A stretch of 41,123 nt of DNA from Lachnospiraceae bacterium (lineage in GTDB: Bacteria; Bacillota; Clostridia; Lachnospirales; Lachnospiraceae). The stretch's first letter is position 1; each line of letters starts with the position of its first letter. This document shows, piece by piece, positions 17,195 to 25,225 of this stretch. The stretch lies in assembly GCA_900771955.1 (NCBI GenBank), contig CAAGPW010000135.1:1-41123 (forward strand), written 5' to 3'. Under the pieces are notes generated by a model that was not told where the DNA came from, made no database searches, and worked only from the letters and a program-made list of their open reading frames with translations. Position numbers and translations under genes: made by a program.

Positions 17195-19669
17195 ATGTGG
17201 AAAGCAGGTGAAGAACTGATTTACATAAAACCAAGACAAGCGGCAAAACGTTTAAAAGCCGCGGATGAGGAAAATATAACTGCATATATATACGGAATCA
17301 GCGGAAGCGGAAAGACGGAATTTGTTACAGGATATTTAGGCAATAGAAAATATACGTGCCTGGATGCCGGACGTGTCACGGTACAGGAACTGGAATTTGC
17401 TGAGTCGGGGCGGCGCAGGATCGTTGTGATCGATAATCTGCAGGAGCTGGCGCAGGAAGAGAGCCGGGAAGATGAACTGCTGAAAGAGGCGATCACAGCG
17501 CTGATCCGGCGGGAAGATGTATGGCTGATCTTATGCAGCAGGGGAGATGTGCCACCGTGGCTGACTGCGGTGCGGTATCAGGAAGTGTTTTACGTGATAG
17601 GAGAGAAGGATCTGTTGTTTGACGAAAAGCAGACGGATCAGTACATCGCACAGGCAGGAATGCTGTTTACGGAGGAGCAGGAGAAGCTGGTCAGAAATTA
17701 CTGTAACGGAGTGCCGATTACATGGAATATCGTAAACAGTGTGTATCATCAGATGTGTGTATCAGACGGTGAAGCGGCGCAGGAGGCACCACTGGGGGAA
17801 AGGGAGTTTTCTGTTCTGGTAGAGCGTGCAAGAAGTCAGATGTGGGATTATCTGGAGTATCACGTGTACGACAAATGGGATATACAGATCCAGGAATTCC
17901 TGATGGAAGTATCCATTGTGGAGAGCTTTACAATTCCTCTGGCAGAAATGATCACAGGAAGAAATGATGTTGAACAGCTCTTAGACCGCATTCGTTGGAT
18001 GGGCAATTTTATGACGGAAAACCATGGGGAAAATACTGGTAAAAATGAGACGGTATATCGTTTGAGAACAGCAATGTGCATCAGCATGCAAAGAAGGATG
18101 AAACGCAAATACAGCAAAGCGCAGATACGCTCATTGTATGAGAATGCGGGGCTCTGCTATCAGCTTATGGGAAAACCGCTGCAGGCACTTGCCATGTATC
18201 AGGAAGTGGGAGATATGGAGCGCATTGCAACGATTCTGATCGATAATGCCAGAACAGCTCCGAACAGTGGATATTATTACGAACTGAAGAAATATTATCT
18301 GGCGCTTCCAGAGAAAAAGATACGCACCAGCCCGGAACTGATGTGCGGAATGAGCATGCTGCAGTCCCTGCTTTTAAATATTCAGGAAAGTGAACGCTGG
18401 TATCAGGAACTTCAGAAATATGTGGAAGAGCATACGGGAAGCGAACGGCGTCTGGCAAAGGGCAGGCTGCTGTATTTGGAGATCGGACTTCCACACCGCG
18501 GAAGCGCGGATATGGTGGAAATTTTAAAAAAAGCATATCTGCTTGTTTTAAATAAGCAGGTAAATCTGCAGGAGTTTTCAGTTACCAGTAACCAGGCTTC
18601 ACAGATGAACGGAGGAAAGGATTTCTGCGAATGGAGCAAGCGGGACCGGGAACTTGCAAAGAGCATAGGAAAAGTCGTTGAATTTGTATTGGGGAAGTAC
18701 GGAAAAGGACTTGTCAATCTGGCTCTTGCAGAAAGCCTTTTTGAAAAAGGCGGGGATAATTATGAGGTGGCAACACTTGCAAATAAGGGGAGAATGCAGG
18801 CGGAAGCCGGAGGAAAATTAGAACAGTGCTTTGTGGCAGACGGTATGCTTGCGTGGCTGCATATCATAAACGGCAAGGCATCAGAAGGGGAAGAACTTTT
18901 AGAACGTTTTTATAAAAAAGCTGCGCAGGAGAAGGCAGAGCGGCTGCTTCCGAATATAGAGACCTTCCTCATACGCTGTGCATTGTACAGCGGGGATAAA
19001 ACGCAGATTGCAAAGTGGATGGCTGCAGCACCGGATGAGGAACTGGAGTTCTCCATTTATGACAGATTTCATTATATGACCAAGGTGCGTGTTTATTTGC
19101 AGAACGGGAGAAACGGACAGGCATATAATCTGTTGTCAAAATGTGCGTATTATGCGCGGATGATGAAGCGTACCTATATTGACATGGAGGTAAAACTGCT
19201 TACAGCTGTCACCCAGTATCGTATGGGAGATACAAAATGGGATCAGACGCTGTGTGAGGCGCTTGATAAAACGGAGGAATATCATTTTGTCCGTATTATC
19301 ACAAGAGAAGGGGCTGCAATCCGCCCGCTGCTCCTTGAAACATCATGGAGACCGACGGAAATTGAGGACGACAGGGAGCAGACCAGAAAAAACAAGTACT
19401 TCTGGAAACAGGTATTGGACGAGACGGAAAAAGTGACGCATTTTTATCCCGGCTATTTAAAAACGGGAGTAGAAGAAGTGGTTTTAAGTGATACGATGCT
19501 AAAGGTATTAAAGCTGCAGGCAGACGGATTATCCAAGGAACAGATTGCGAAAGAACTGGCGATGACAACGGCAAATGTAAAATACCATACACAGCAGATG
19601 TACAAGAAACTGGGTGTTTCCAATAAAGCGGGGGCAGTTATGGAAGCAGGAAAAAGGGGATTGTTATAG
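17195..19669 (+). CDS. MalT-like LuxR-family ATP-dependent regulator
   Basis: 824 residues from ATG 17195. The N-terminus is a STAND-type NTPase: Walker A GISGSGKT (34-41), Walker B RRRIVVIDNLQ. The middle (about 330-700) is alpha-helical and repeat-like, resembling the TPR sensor region of MalT-type proteins. The last 65 residues are a LuxR HTH (MLKVLKLQADGLSKEQIAKE, LAMTTANVKYHTQQMYKKLG). Such proteins bind ligand and ATP, oligomerise and activate transcription. The start is uncertain because no good ribosome site precedes ATG 17195. The upstream GTG at 17138 lies before the -10 box and is rejected. The hybrid kinase follows after 15 bases in the same operon. Ligand and targets are unknown. 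Confidence 0.88.
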   Translation: MWKAGEELIYIKPRQAAKRLKAADEENITAYIYGISGSGKTEFVTGYLGNRKYTCLDAGRVTVQELEFAESGRRRIVVIDNLQELAQEESREDELLKEAITALIRREDVWLILCSRGDVPPWLTAVRYQEVFYVIGEKDLLFDEKQTDQYIAQAGMLFTEEQEKLVRNYCNGVPITWNIVNSVYHQMCVSDGEAAQEAPLGEREFSVLVERARSQMWDYLEYHVYDKWDIQIQEFLMEVSIVESFTIPLAEMITGRNDVEQLLDRIRWMGNFMTENHGENTGKNETVYRLRTAMCISMQRRMKRKYSKAQIRSLYENAGLCYQLMGKPLQALAMYQEVGDMERIATILIDNARTAPNSGYYYELKKYYLALPEKKIRTSPELMCGMSMLQSLLLNIQESERWYQELQKYVEEHTGSERRLAKGRLLYLEIGLPHRGSADMVEILKKAYLLVLNKQVNLQEFSVTSNQASQMNGGKDFCEWSKRDRELAKSIGKVVEFVLGKYGKGLVNLALAESLFEKGGDNYEVATLANKGRMQAEAGGKLEQCFVADGMLAWLHIINGKASEGEELLERFYKKAAQEKAERLLPNIETFLIRCALYSGDKTQIAKWMAAAPDEELEFSIYDRFHYMTKVRVYLQNGRNGQAYNLLSKCAYYARMMKRTYIDMEVKLLTAVTQYRMGDTKWDQTLCEALDKTEEYHFVRIITREGAAIRPLLLETSWRPTEIEDDREQTRKNKYFWKQVLDETEKVTHFYPGYLKTGVEEVVLSDTMLKVLKLQADGLSKEQIAKELAMTTANVKYHTQQMYKKLGVSNKAGAVMEAGKRGLL

Positions 19670-19684
19670 AGGGAGGAGACGGAG

Positions 19685-22315
19685 TTGGCAGTTTATTTTT
19701 ACTTTCTGGCAGATGTAATAGCAGTGTTCCTTCTGATCTGGATCGTAAATGAAACAAGGAAGCACAATGAGAGTATCTATGTACTGTGTGGCGTTACGAT
19801 TGCAATCGTAAATTTTGGCTACTGGCAGCTGGCATCTTCTGCGAATCTGGAGGAGGCATTACTTGCAAACCGCATCACTTATCTGGACGGCACGTTTTTA
19901 ATACTGTTCATGTTTTTATCGGTGGCACATCTGTGCCGGCTTAAAGTGCCGGTCTGGGTGGTCACATTGATGACGGTGGCAAGTTTTGTGGTACTTGGGC
20001 TGGCATTTACCGGTGGATACAGTACGATCTACTATAAAAAAGTTACATATGTTACACGGGCCGGAGCAGCTTTTCTGGTCAATGAACACGGGCCGGCGCA
20101 TCTTCTGTATATGATTTTGCTTGTGTTTTATATTCTTGCGGGATGCTGGGTTATTGCTTATGCATGTCGGCATAAGAATGAAGTTTCCTATATCAGTATT
20201 ATGTGTATTTCCTACACGGAGTTTTCCTGTATTGCTGTCTATGCAATAGAATCCGTTGTAGATCTTGAGATCGAACTGCTTCCGTTCAGTTATGTGATTA
20301 ACGAGATCGTGCTCTGCCTGCTGATCCGGAGAAGCAATCTGTATGATCTGGCCGGTAATGCGGAAAATATCAGAGAAGAACGTCAGGAATACGGGTACAT
20401 TTCATTTACCGGAAAAGGAAAATATGTTGGAAGCAATGAAGTCGCGAGAAAATATTTCCCGGAGCTGTCACAGCTTCTGATCGACCGGGAAATTCCTGAG
20501 ACGGCAGAGTTTTTGTACAGTGAATTTGGAATGTGGATGAGAAACTATCAGGGTGGAGAGGGTGAGATACGCTACTATAACAGGGATAACAAGGTTATCA
20601 AATGCTCCATGCATTATTTTGCAACGTGCAGCGTAAAGAAAGTGCGTGGATATCTGATTGAAATTTTAGATGACACCAGACAGCAGAAACAGATTCATGA
20701 GCTGAATGAGATGGCAAAAAGAGCAGAGGATGCAAATCTGGCAAAAGGTGCGTTTCTTGCAAACATTTCACATGAGATCCGGACACCGATCAATGCGGTG
20801 CTTGGAATGAATGAAATGATCTTACGGGAGTCGGAAGAACCACAGATCCGTGTTTATGCCGGAAATATCAAAAAGGCGGGAAATTCACTGTTGTCGCTGA
20901 TCAACAATGTCCTGGACTATTCCAGAATGGAACGCGGAGCGTTAAATCTTCAGCCGGTCTGCTATGATGTGTCAGGGCTTTTGCGCGATGCATGCAGTCT
21001 GATGCGGGTGCGGGCAGGAACTAAAAATCTGCTCCTTGAGGCAGAAGTGGATGAGAATGTGCCGGCGCGGCTGATCGGGGATGATGTGCGAATCCGGCAG
21101 ATTCTGTTCAATCTGCTTTCAAACGGAGTGAAATATACCAAAAAAGGTTTTGTAAAACTGCGGGTTTCCGTTGCAAGGCAGGAGAAAGATGTGGTCGTGC
21201 TTGAAATTGCAGTGGAGGATTCCGGAATTGGAATAAAGAAGGAAGATATTGAGCACCTGACAGATGCATTTCGCCGCGTGGATGAGGCAAAAAACCGAAA
21301 GATTGAGGGAACCGGGCTTGGCCTTGCAATTACGGCACAGCTCTTAAAGCAAATGGACAGTGAACTGATCGTTTGGAGCGAATATGGAAAGGGATCTGTA
21401 TTTTCCTTTTTCCTGCAGCAGCAGATGGTGGATGATGCGAAAATTGGAATATTTGATATGGATGCGGAAGCAAGTGCAGAGGAATATGCCGGAGAACCGG
21501 TGGAATATGCCGGGAAATTCCGTGCACCGGATGCAAAGATCCTTGTGGTAGATGACAACGACATGAATCTCTTTATTTTTCGCGGACTTTTAAAGCATCT
21601 GGGGGCGAGGATCGATACGGCGGAAAGCGGTGCGGAATGTATAAAAAAGACGGCGGACTGCCATTATGACATTATATTTATGGATCATCTGATGCCGGAG
21701 ATGGACGGCATTGAGACGCTTCACCGCCTGAGGGAGGATCGTACGAATGCATCCAGGGATGCAAAGATCATCATGGTGACGGCAAATGCTTTTGCGGGTG
21801 CGCGCAATATTTATCTGCGTGAGGGATTTGACGATTTTACACCGAAACCGGTAGAGGGTACAAAGCTAGAGCAGATTGTTTACCGGTATCTTCCGGAAGA
21901 ACTGTTAAGCAGCGGGAAGCGGGAAGAACCAGAGAAAAAAGAACTGGAAGAAGGCTTTTTACAGAAACTTTGGCTTGTACAGATAGATGGAGAAAAAGGA
22001 CTTGCCTATGCCAATAATGAGGTGGAACTGTATACGGAGATCCTGCAGGGCTTCGTGGAAGAATATGAGGAAAAACGAAGAAACATGATTGCCTGTGCGG
22101 AGGATCTGAAAAACAGGCACGGGGAACTCGTAAATCTTGCGCATCAGTTAAAGGGAGAAGCACGCGGCATTGGGGCCATGCATTTTGGAGAAAGCTTTTA
22201 CACGCTTGAGAAAGCGTGTAGAGAAAAAAATGCAGAGAAAGTGCAGACGCTGCTGCCCGGAGTGCTGGATGAATGGGAGCAGACCGTCAGAGGAATTGAG
22301 GACTGTCTTTGCTGA
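19685..22315 (+). CDS. 7TM hybrid sensor histidine kinase (HisKA-HATPase-REC-Hpt)
   Basis: 876 residues from TTG 19685 with GGGAGGAG just upstream. Residues about 1-220 form seven membrane helices of the histidine-kinase 7TM sensor type. A PAS-like segment follows (about 230-340), then HisKA with His363 (SHEIRTPINAV), HATPase (FNLLSNGVKYT, VEDSGIGI, GTGLGLAIT), a receiver (ILVVDDNDMNLFIF, phospho-acceptor Asp667 in IIFMDHLMPEMDG) and a C-terminal Hpt domain with His820 (NLAHQLKGEARGIGAM). It thus carries three steps of a phosphorelay and needs an outside receiver. The nearest one is the LytTR regulator encoded convergently, whose coding end overlaps this one by 29 bases. Cotranscribed with the LuxR regulator. 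The signal is unknown. Confidence 0.93.
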   Translation: MAVYFYFLADVIAVFLLIWIVNETRKHNESIYVLCGVTIAIVNFGYWQLASSANLEEALLANRITYLDGTFLILFMFLSVAHLCRLKVPVWVVTLMTVASFVVLGLAFTGGYSTIYYKKVTYVTRAGAAFLVNEHGPAHLLYMILLVFYILAGCWVIAYACRHKNEVSYISIMCISYTEFSCIAVYAIESVVDLEIELLPFSYVINEIVLCLLIRRSNLYDLAGNAENIREERQEYGYISFTGKGKYVGSNEVARKYFPELSQLLIDREIPETAEFLYSEFGMWMRNYQGGEGEIRYYNRDNKVIKCSMHYFATCSVKKVRGYLIEILDDTRQQKQIHELNEMAKRAEDANLAKGAFLANISHEIRTPINAVLGMNEMILRESEEPQIRVYAGNIKKAGNSLLSLINNVLDYSRMERGALNLQPVCYDVSGLLRDACSLMRVRAGTKNLLLEAEVDENVPARLIGDDVRIRQILFNLLSNGVKYTKKGFVKLRVSVARQEKDVVVLEIAVEDSGIGIKKEDIEHLTDAFRRVDEAKNRKIEGTGLGLAITAQLLKQMDSELIVWSEYGKGSVFSFFLQQQMVDDAKIGIFDMDAEASAEEYAGEPVEYAGKFRAPDAKILVVDDNDMNLFIFRGLLKHLGARIDTAESGAECIKKTADCHYDIIFMDHLMPEMDGIETLHRLREDRTNASRDAKIIMVTANAFAGARNIYLREGFDDFTPKPVEGTKLEQIVYRYLPEELLSSGKREEPEKKELEEGFLQKLWLVQIDGEKGLAYANNEVELYTEILQGFVEEYEEKRRNMIACAEDLKNRHGELVNLAHQLKGEARGIGAMHFGESFYTLEKACREKNAEKVQTLLPGVLDEWEQTVRGIEDCLC

Positions 22316-23003
22316 GCTGCTTCTGGATGGTCTCGCGCAGACGCACCGGGATAAATATTTCGGCAGAATTCATCATTACAATGCTGGTGTCGGTAACCTC
22401 TTTGATATACAGGCGGTTGATCAGATAACTGCGCCCGACGGCTAAAAACCCCGTGCAGTTCTGTAAATCTTCGCGGACTTCCGTTAACACCTTTGTGAAG
22501 GAAAAGGTATCTGTAAGCGTGTGTACCAGAGTAACATGGCGCCCCGTTTCAAAGAAGAGAATATCTTTTAGCGGGAGTGCCGTATCTTTTCCGCGGATAG
22601 AGACGGTATAGGTCTTTGCCGCTTCTGTAAAAATGGACGAACACCGGTTGATGGCATTCGTGAAATCATTGTGGTCATAAGGCTTCTGCAGATAATACAG
22701 CGCATTGACATTATAGCTGTCCATGGCGTGTGAGGTTGAACTGGTGGTAAAAATGATGCCGTTCGCAAAACCGTTTCCACGCAGCGCCTTTGCAACCTCC
22801 ATTCCATTCATATTGCCCATATAGATATCCAAAAAGATCAAAGATGGTTTTACCAGCGCACGCTCATAAGCGGCAAGAATGCTTTCTCCTGAGGAGAAAG
22901 AACGAATCTCAATATTCATGTCCAAATTCTGAATATATTCTTTTAAATGATGCGCAAGCCGCATCAGATCCGGTTTTGAATCATCACAAATATAAATCAC
23001 CAT
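22287..23003 (-). CDS. LytTR-family response regulator
   Basis: 238 residues from ATG 23003. The receiver is at about 1-120: acidic pair DD (7-8), phospho-acceptor Asp59 in LIFLDIYMGNMNGME, and the Lys of YYLQKPYDH. The LytTR DNA-binding domain (about 135-238) shows ILFFETGRHVTLVHT, FLAVGRSYLINRLYIKEV and IFIPVRLRETIQK. LytTR proteins bind paired direct repeats and usually act as activators, as AgrA and VirR do. GAGAGG lies 12 bases before ATG 23003, a long distance, but no better start is seen. The first copy of a 36-bp repeat lies just upstream at 23075, suggesting self-control and control of the divergent gene. The partner kinase is probably the 7TM hybrid kinase. Confidence 0.93.
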   Translation of the reverse strand: MVIYICDDSKPDLMRLAHHLKEYIQNLDMNIEIRSFSSGESILAAYERALVKPSLIFLDIYMGNMNGMEVAKALRGNGFANGIIFTTSSTSHAMDSYNVNALYYLQKPYDHNDFTNAINRCSSIFTEAAKTYTVSIRGKDTALPLKDILFFETGRHVTLVHTLTDTFSFTKVLTEVREDLQNCTGFLAVGRSYLINRLYIKEVTDTSIVMMNSAEIFIPVRLRETIQKQLSKDSPQFL

Positions 23004-23043
23004 AAATAGTTCATACCTCTCTGTGGGAATCTTCTTTGTTAAC

Positions 23044-23072
23044 AGTATACCGTAAAATTGTCTGCCGTAAAA
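23044..23072 (-). promoter_or_regulatory. Predicted promoter of the LytTR regulator gene
   Basis: On the minus strand TTTTAC, 17 bases, TATACT. The 8-bp direct repeat CCGTAAAA occurs at 23050-23057 and 23065-23072 within it. It is only two bases from the 36-bp repeat that faces the opposite way. Confidence 0.45.
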
Positions 23073-23074
23073 CG

Positions 23075-23140
23075 ACAAATTGGCATTTTTTGCTACAATC
23101 TGGCAGTTTGCCTTTTCGTATCGGTGTGTTTTCCTATAAT
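23075..23140 (+). promoter_or_regulatory. 36-bp repeat copy 1 plus promoter of LURP-like gene
   Basis: Bases 23075-23110 are identical to 24070-24105. Within the repeat, ACAAATTGGCA and ACAATCTGGCA form a direct repeat with a 20-bp period (9 of 11 bases alike), the kind of paired half-site LytTR regulators bind. TATAAT lies at 23135-23140, 24 bases after the repeat, with no good -35 box, as expected for an activated promoter. Confidence 0.75.
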
Positions 23141-23168
23141 GAAGATAAAAAACAGGAGGAACAAAAAA

Positions 23169-24059
23169 ATGGGTTTTTATGATAATTTAAGCGGTTACCA
23201 CAAGTATAAAAACACACAGGGGTATACCAATCAGATGCTTCTGGACCGGCTGGCCGGTGTTGAGGTATCTTTTGCAGGACCACCACATATGGGAGTGGTT
23301 GGGAAGAAAGAAGCTGTTGTGTATACCCTTGCGGACAGCCGTTTTATCGTGTATACGATGGCGGGCAAAGATATTGAAGTGGGAACCGTACTTGCACCTC
23401 AGGAAAGCGCCGGCAAATTTATCCTGAAGGAACTTGCGATCGGAGCTGTGACAGATGCGCAGGCAAAGGATCATAATGTGGCAAACCGGGCGGTGGATGA
23501 ACTTGGTGAGATCATAAAAAAGCTGCTTGCGGGAAAATGGGATGTTACAAGTAATGTGTCAGCAGCGGGAAAATATGGGGAAAGTGTAAAATTATATATG
23601 CGGCAGAAAGTAATTTCCATAAAAGATAAGTACAGCATCTGCACAATGGATGAGCAGCCGGTATATTATGTACAGGGAAATCTCCTGGGACTGAACTTTT
23701 CCATTCAGAGAAGCACCGGGGAACAAATTATGAACGTAAAGAAAAAGCTGATCGCGGTTCTGCCGGAATATACACTGTCTGCGGGTGGACGGGAGATCGG
23801 AAAGATCAAAAAGAAGATAAGACTTACGAGACCGGAGATATCAGGTACGGTCTTTGGTGCAGAGATCACGATAAAGGGAAACTTGAGCGGTTTCAGTTTT
23901 GAAATATTCCGCAATGGGCAGTCTGTCGGAAGTGTGGATACGGAGCGTCTTACCTGGGGGGACTGCTATTCAATAGAGGCATATGATCCGAAGGATGCAG
24001 ATCTTGTTGTTGCGATTGCGCTGATCTGTGATAATTCCCTGAAAGGGCATGACGATTAA
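23169..24059 (+). CDS. Protein with C-terminal LURP-one/YxjI (tubby-like) domain
   Basis: 296 residues from ATG 23169 with AGGAGG at 23155-23160. The C-terminal half (about 140-290) resembles the LURP-one-related/YxjI fold: YMRQKVISIKDKYSICTMDE, QPVYYVQGNLL, GREIGKIKKKIRLTRPE, then a closing WGDCYSIEAYDPKDADLVVA. In YxjI-like proteins this is a tubby-like beta barrel of unknown biochemical role. The N-terminal half (about 1-130) is not recognised. No signal peptide, so it is cytosolic. Its promoter carries the 36-bp repeat and lies next to the LytTR gene, making it a predicted LytTR target. The link to membrane lipids or stress is only by analogy. Confidence 0.75.
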   Translation: MGFYDNLSGYHKYKNTQGYTNQMLLDRLAGVEVSFAGPPHMGVVGKKEAVVYTLADSRFIVYTMAGKDIEVGTVLAPQESAGKFILKELAIGAVTDAQAKDHNVANRAVDELGEIIKKLLAGKWDVTSNVSAAGKYGESVKLYMRQKVISIKDKYSICTMDEQPVYYVQGNLLGLNFSIQRSTGEQIMNVKKKLIAVLPEYTLSAGGREIGKIKKKIRLTRPEISGTVFGAEITIKGNLSGFSFEIFRNGQSVGSVDTERLTWGDCYSIEAYDPKDADLVVAIALICDNSLKGHDD

Positions 24060-24069
24060 CGAAAAAATT

Positions 24070-24136
24070 ACAAATTGGCATTTTTTGCTACAATCTGGCA
24101 GTTTGAATTGTCATATAAACAACGAGAATGTATACT
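24070..24136 (+). promoter_or_regulatory. 36-bp repeat copy 2 plus promoter of lipoprotein gene
   Basis: Bases 24070-24105 repeat 23075-23110 exactly. TTGTCA (24108-24113), 17 bases, TATACT (24131-24136) form the promoter. The repeat ends 25 bases before the -10 box, against 24 in copy 1, so the two are placed on nearly the same face of the helix relative to polymerase. Confidence 0.75.
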
Positions 24137-24194
24137 CAATCTTGTTTCAAAAACATGCAACAGATAGAAATCATTGATAAGGAGAGAACTGAAA

Positions 24195-24926
24195 ATGAGG
24201 AAGAAAATTTTAACTGTATTATTAGCTGGAATGATGGCAATGTCAACGCTTGCAGCCTGTGGAGACGCAGAGGAGACAACCGATGTAAAGACAACAGCAG
24301 AAAGCAATGCGGACAGTACAGCAGATGAAGAAGAATCTACCGATATGTGTTCTGACGAGACGTTTGAAGCGCTCCAGGACAATTATGCAACCATGGTAGA
24401 CTGCTATAATCAGGTAAAAGATCTTTATGAAAGTGATGAGATCGCAGCAGATGCAGATATCGAAAACCTGATGAATGAGGCGGCTGATATCATCAACGAG
24501 ATGGGAGAAATCAGTCAGGACAGTATCACAGAGTCTGATGCGGATGATCTGAATGAGGCAATGTTAAGTATTCTTGACGGACTTTCCACAGCAGTAGATG
24601 CGATGGAGACAACAGGTGCGGATGATACAGCGGCAGCAGATACGACAAGTGCATCCGGAGAAATGTGTTCCGATGAGACTTTTGCAACATTGCAGGACAA
24701 TTATGCAAAGCTGACCGATTGCTACAATACTGTTTATGATGCTTATATGTCAGATGAGATTGAACAGGATGATGATATTGAATCTACTCTGACCGAAGCA
24801 GCAGATCTGATCGAAGAAATGGGAGAGATCAGTCAGGACAGCGTTACAGAAGAAGATGCAGTGATCCTGAACGATTCCATGAGTGCGGTACTTCAGGTAT
24901 TATTTGCTGTAGTAAACGCAATGTAA
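24195..24926 (+). CDS. Acidic lipoprotein with tandemly duplicated domain
   Basis: 243 residues from ATG 24195 with AAGGAGAG upstream. The signal peptide KKILTVLLAGMMAMSTLAAC ends in a lipobox with Cys at about 22, so it is anchored on the outer face of the membrane. After an acidic Thr/Ala-rich linker there are two copies of an approximately 80-residue alpha-helical unit. Each begins MCSDETF.(A/T)LQDNYA, contains DCYN and SDEIE/IAA, and ends EMGEISQDS(I/V)TE.DA. The units are joined by a second Ala/Thr/Asp linker. No known domain is recognised. Each unit has two Cys that might pair. The promoter carries the 36-bp repeat, making it a predicted LytTR target with the LURP-like protein. A strong terminator follows. 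Confidence 0.85.
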   Translation: MRKKILTVLLAGMMAMSTLAACGDAEETTDVKTTAESNADSTADEEESTDMCSDETFEALQDNYATMVDCYNQVKDLYESDEIAADADIENLMNEAADIINEMGEISQDSITESDADDLNEAMLSILDGLSTAVDAMETTGADDTAAADTTSASGEMCSDETFATLQDNYAKLTDCYNTVYDAYMSDEIEQDDDIESTLTEAADLIEEMGEISQDSVTEEDAVILNDSMSAVLQVLFAVVNAM

Positions 24927-24962
24927 TTAACAGGAGCAATCCATAAAAAAACAGAAAATGTT

Positions 24963-24997
24963 AAGGGGAGGCATGATGTAGTGCTTCCCCTTATTTT
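24963..24997 (+). terminator. Rho-independent terminator of the lipoprotein gene
   Basis: AAGGGGAGGCA pairs with TGCTTCCCCTT around an 8-nt loop, followed by ATTTT. Confidence 0.85.
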
Positions 24998-25068
24998 ACG
25001 CTATAGGAAAGACCTCGTTATGTTAATGTGATAAAGAATGCAATTGTGGCCTTCCCTATAGCGTAAAA
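24994..25068. repeat. 18-bp near-perfect inverted repeat, 39-nt loop
   Basis: TTTTACGCTATAGGAAAG at 24994-25011 is matched by its complement at 25051-25068 with a single difference that is a G-U pair in RNA. The left arm overlaps the T-tail of the preceding terminator. No gene lies between the arms. It may be a small palindromic element or a structured RNA. Confidence 0.7.
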
Positions 25069-25119
25069 GCATATTGCAATCGGTAAAAAAAAACAAAAAA
25101 ACAGCAATGATTCTAGCCA

Positions 25120-25165
25120 TTTGGCCAGTATACAAAGAAATAGCTGACTGGTATAATTTAAAATA
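25120..25165 (+). promoter_or_regulatory. Promoter of the chemoreceptor-PilZ-HD-GYP operon
   Basis: TTTGG, AGTATACAAA, 12 bases, TGGTATAATTT with the same spacing as at 17130-17175. TATAAT at 25152-25157. It lies about 70 bases before the chemoreceptor start. Confidence 0.65.
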
Positions 25166-25225
25166 TAAAGTAGTCGCAGAAAACAGGGATGGATACAGTA
25201 TACAAATGAAAGGGTGACAGTGAAC

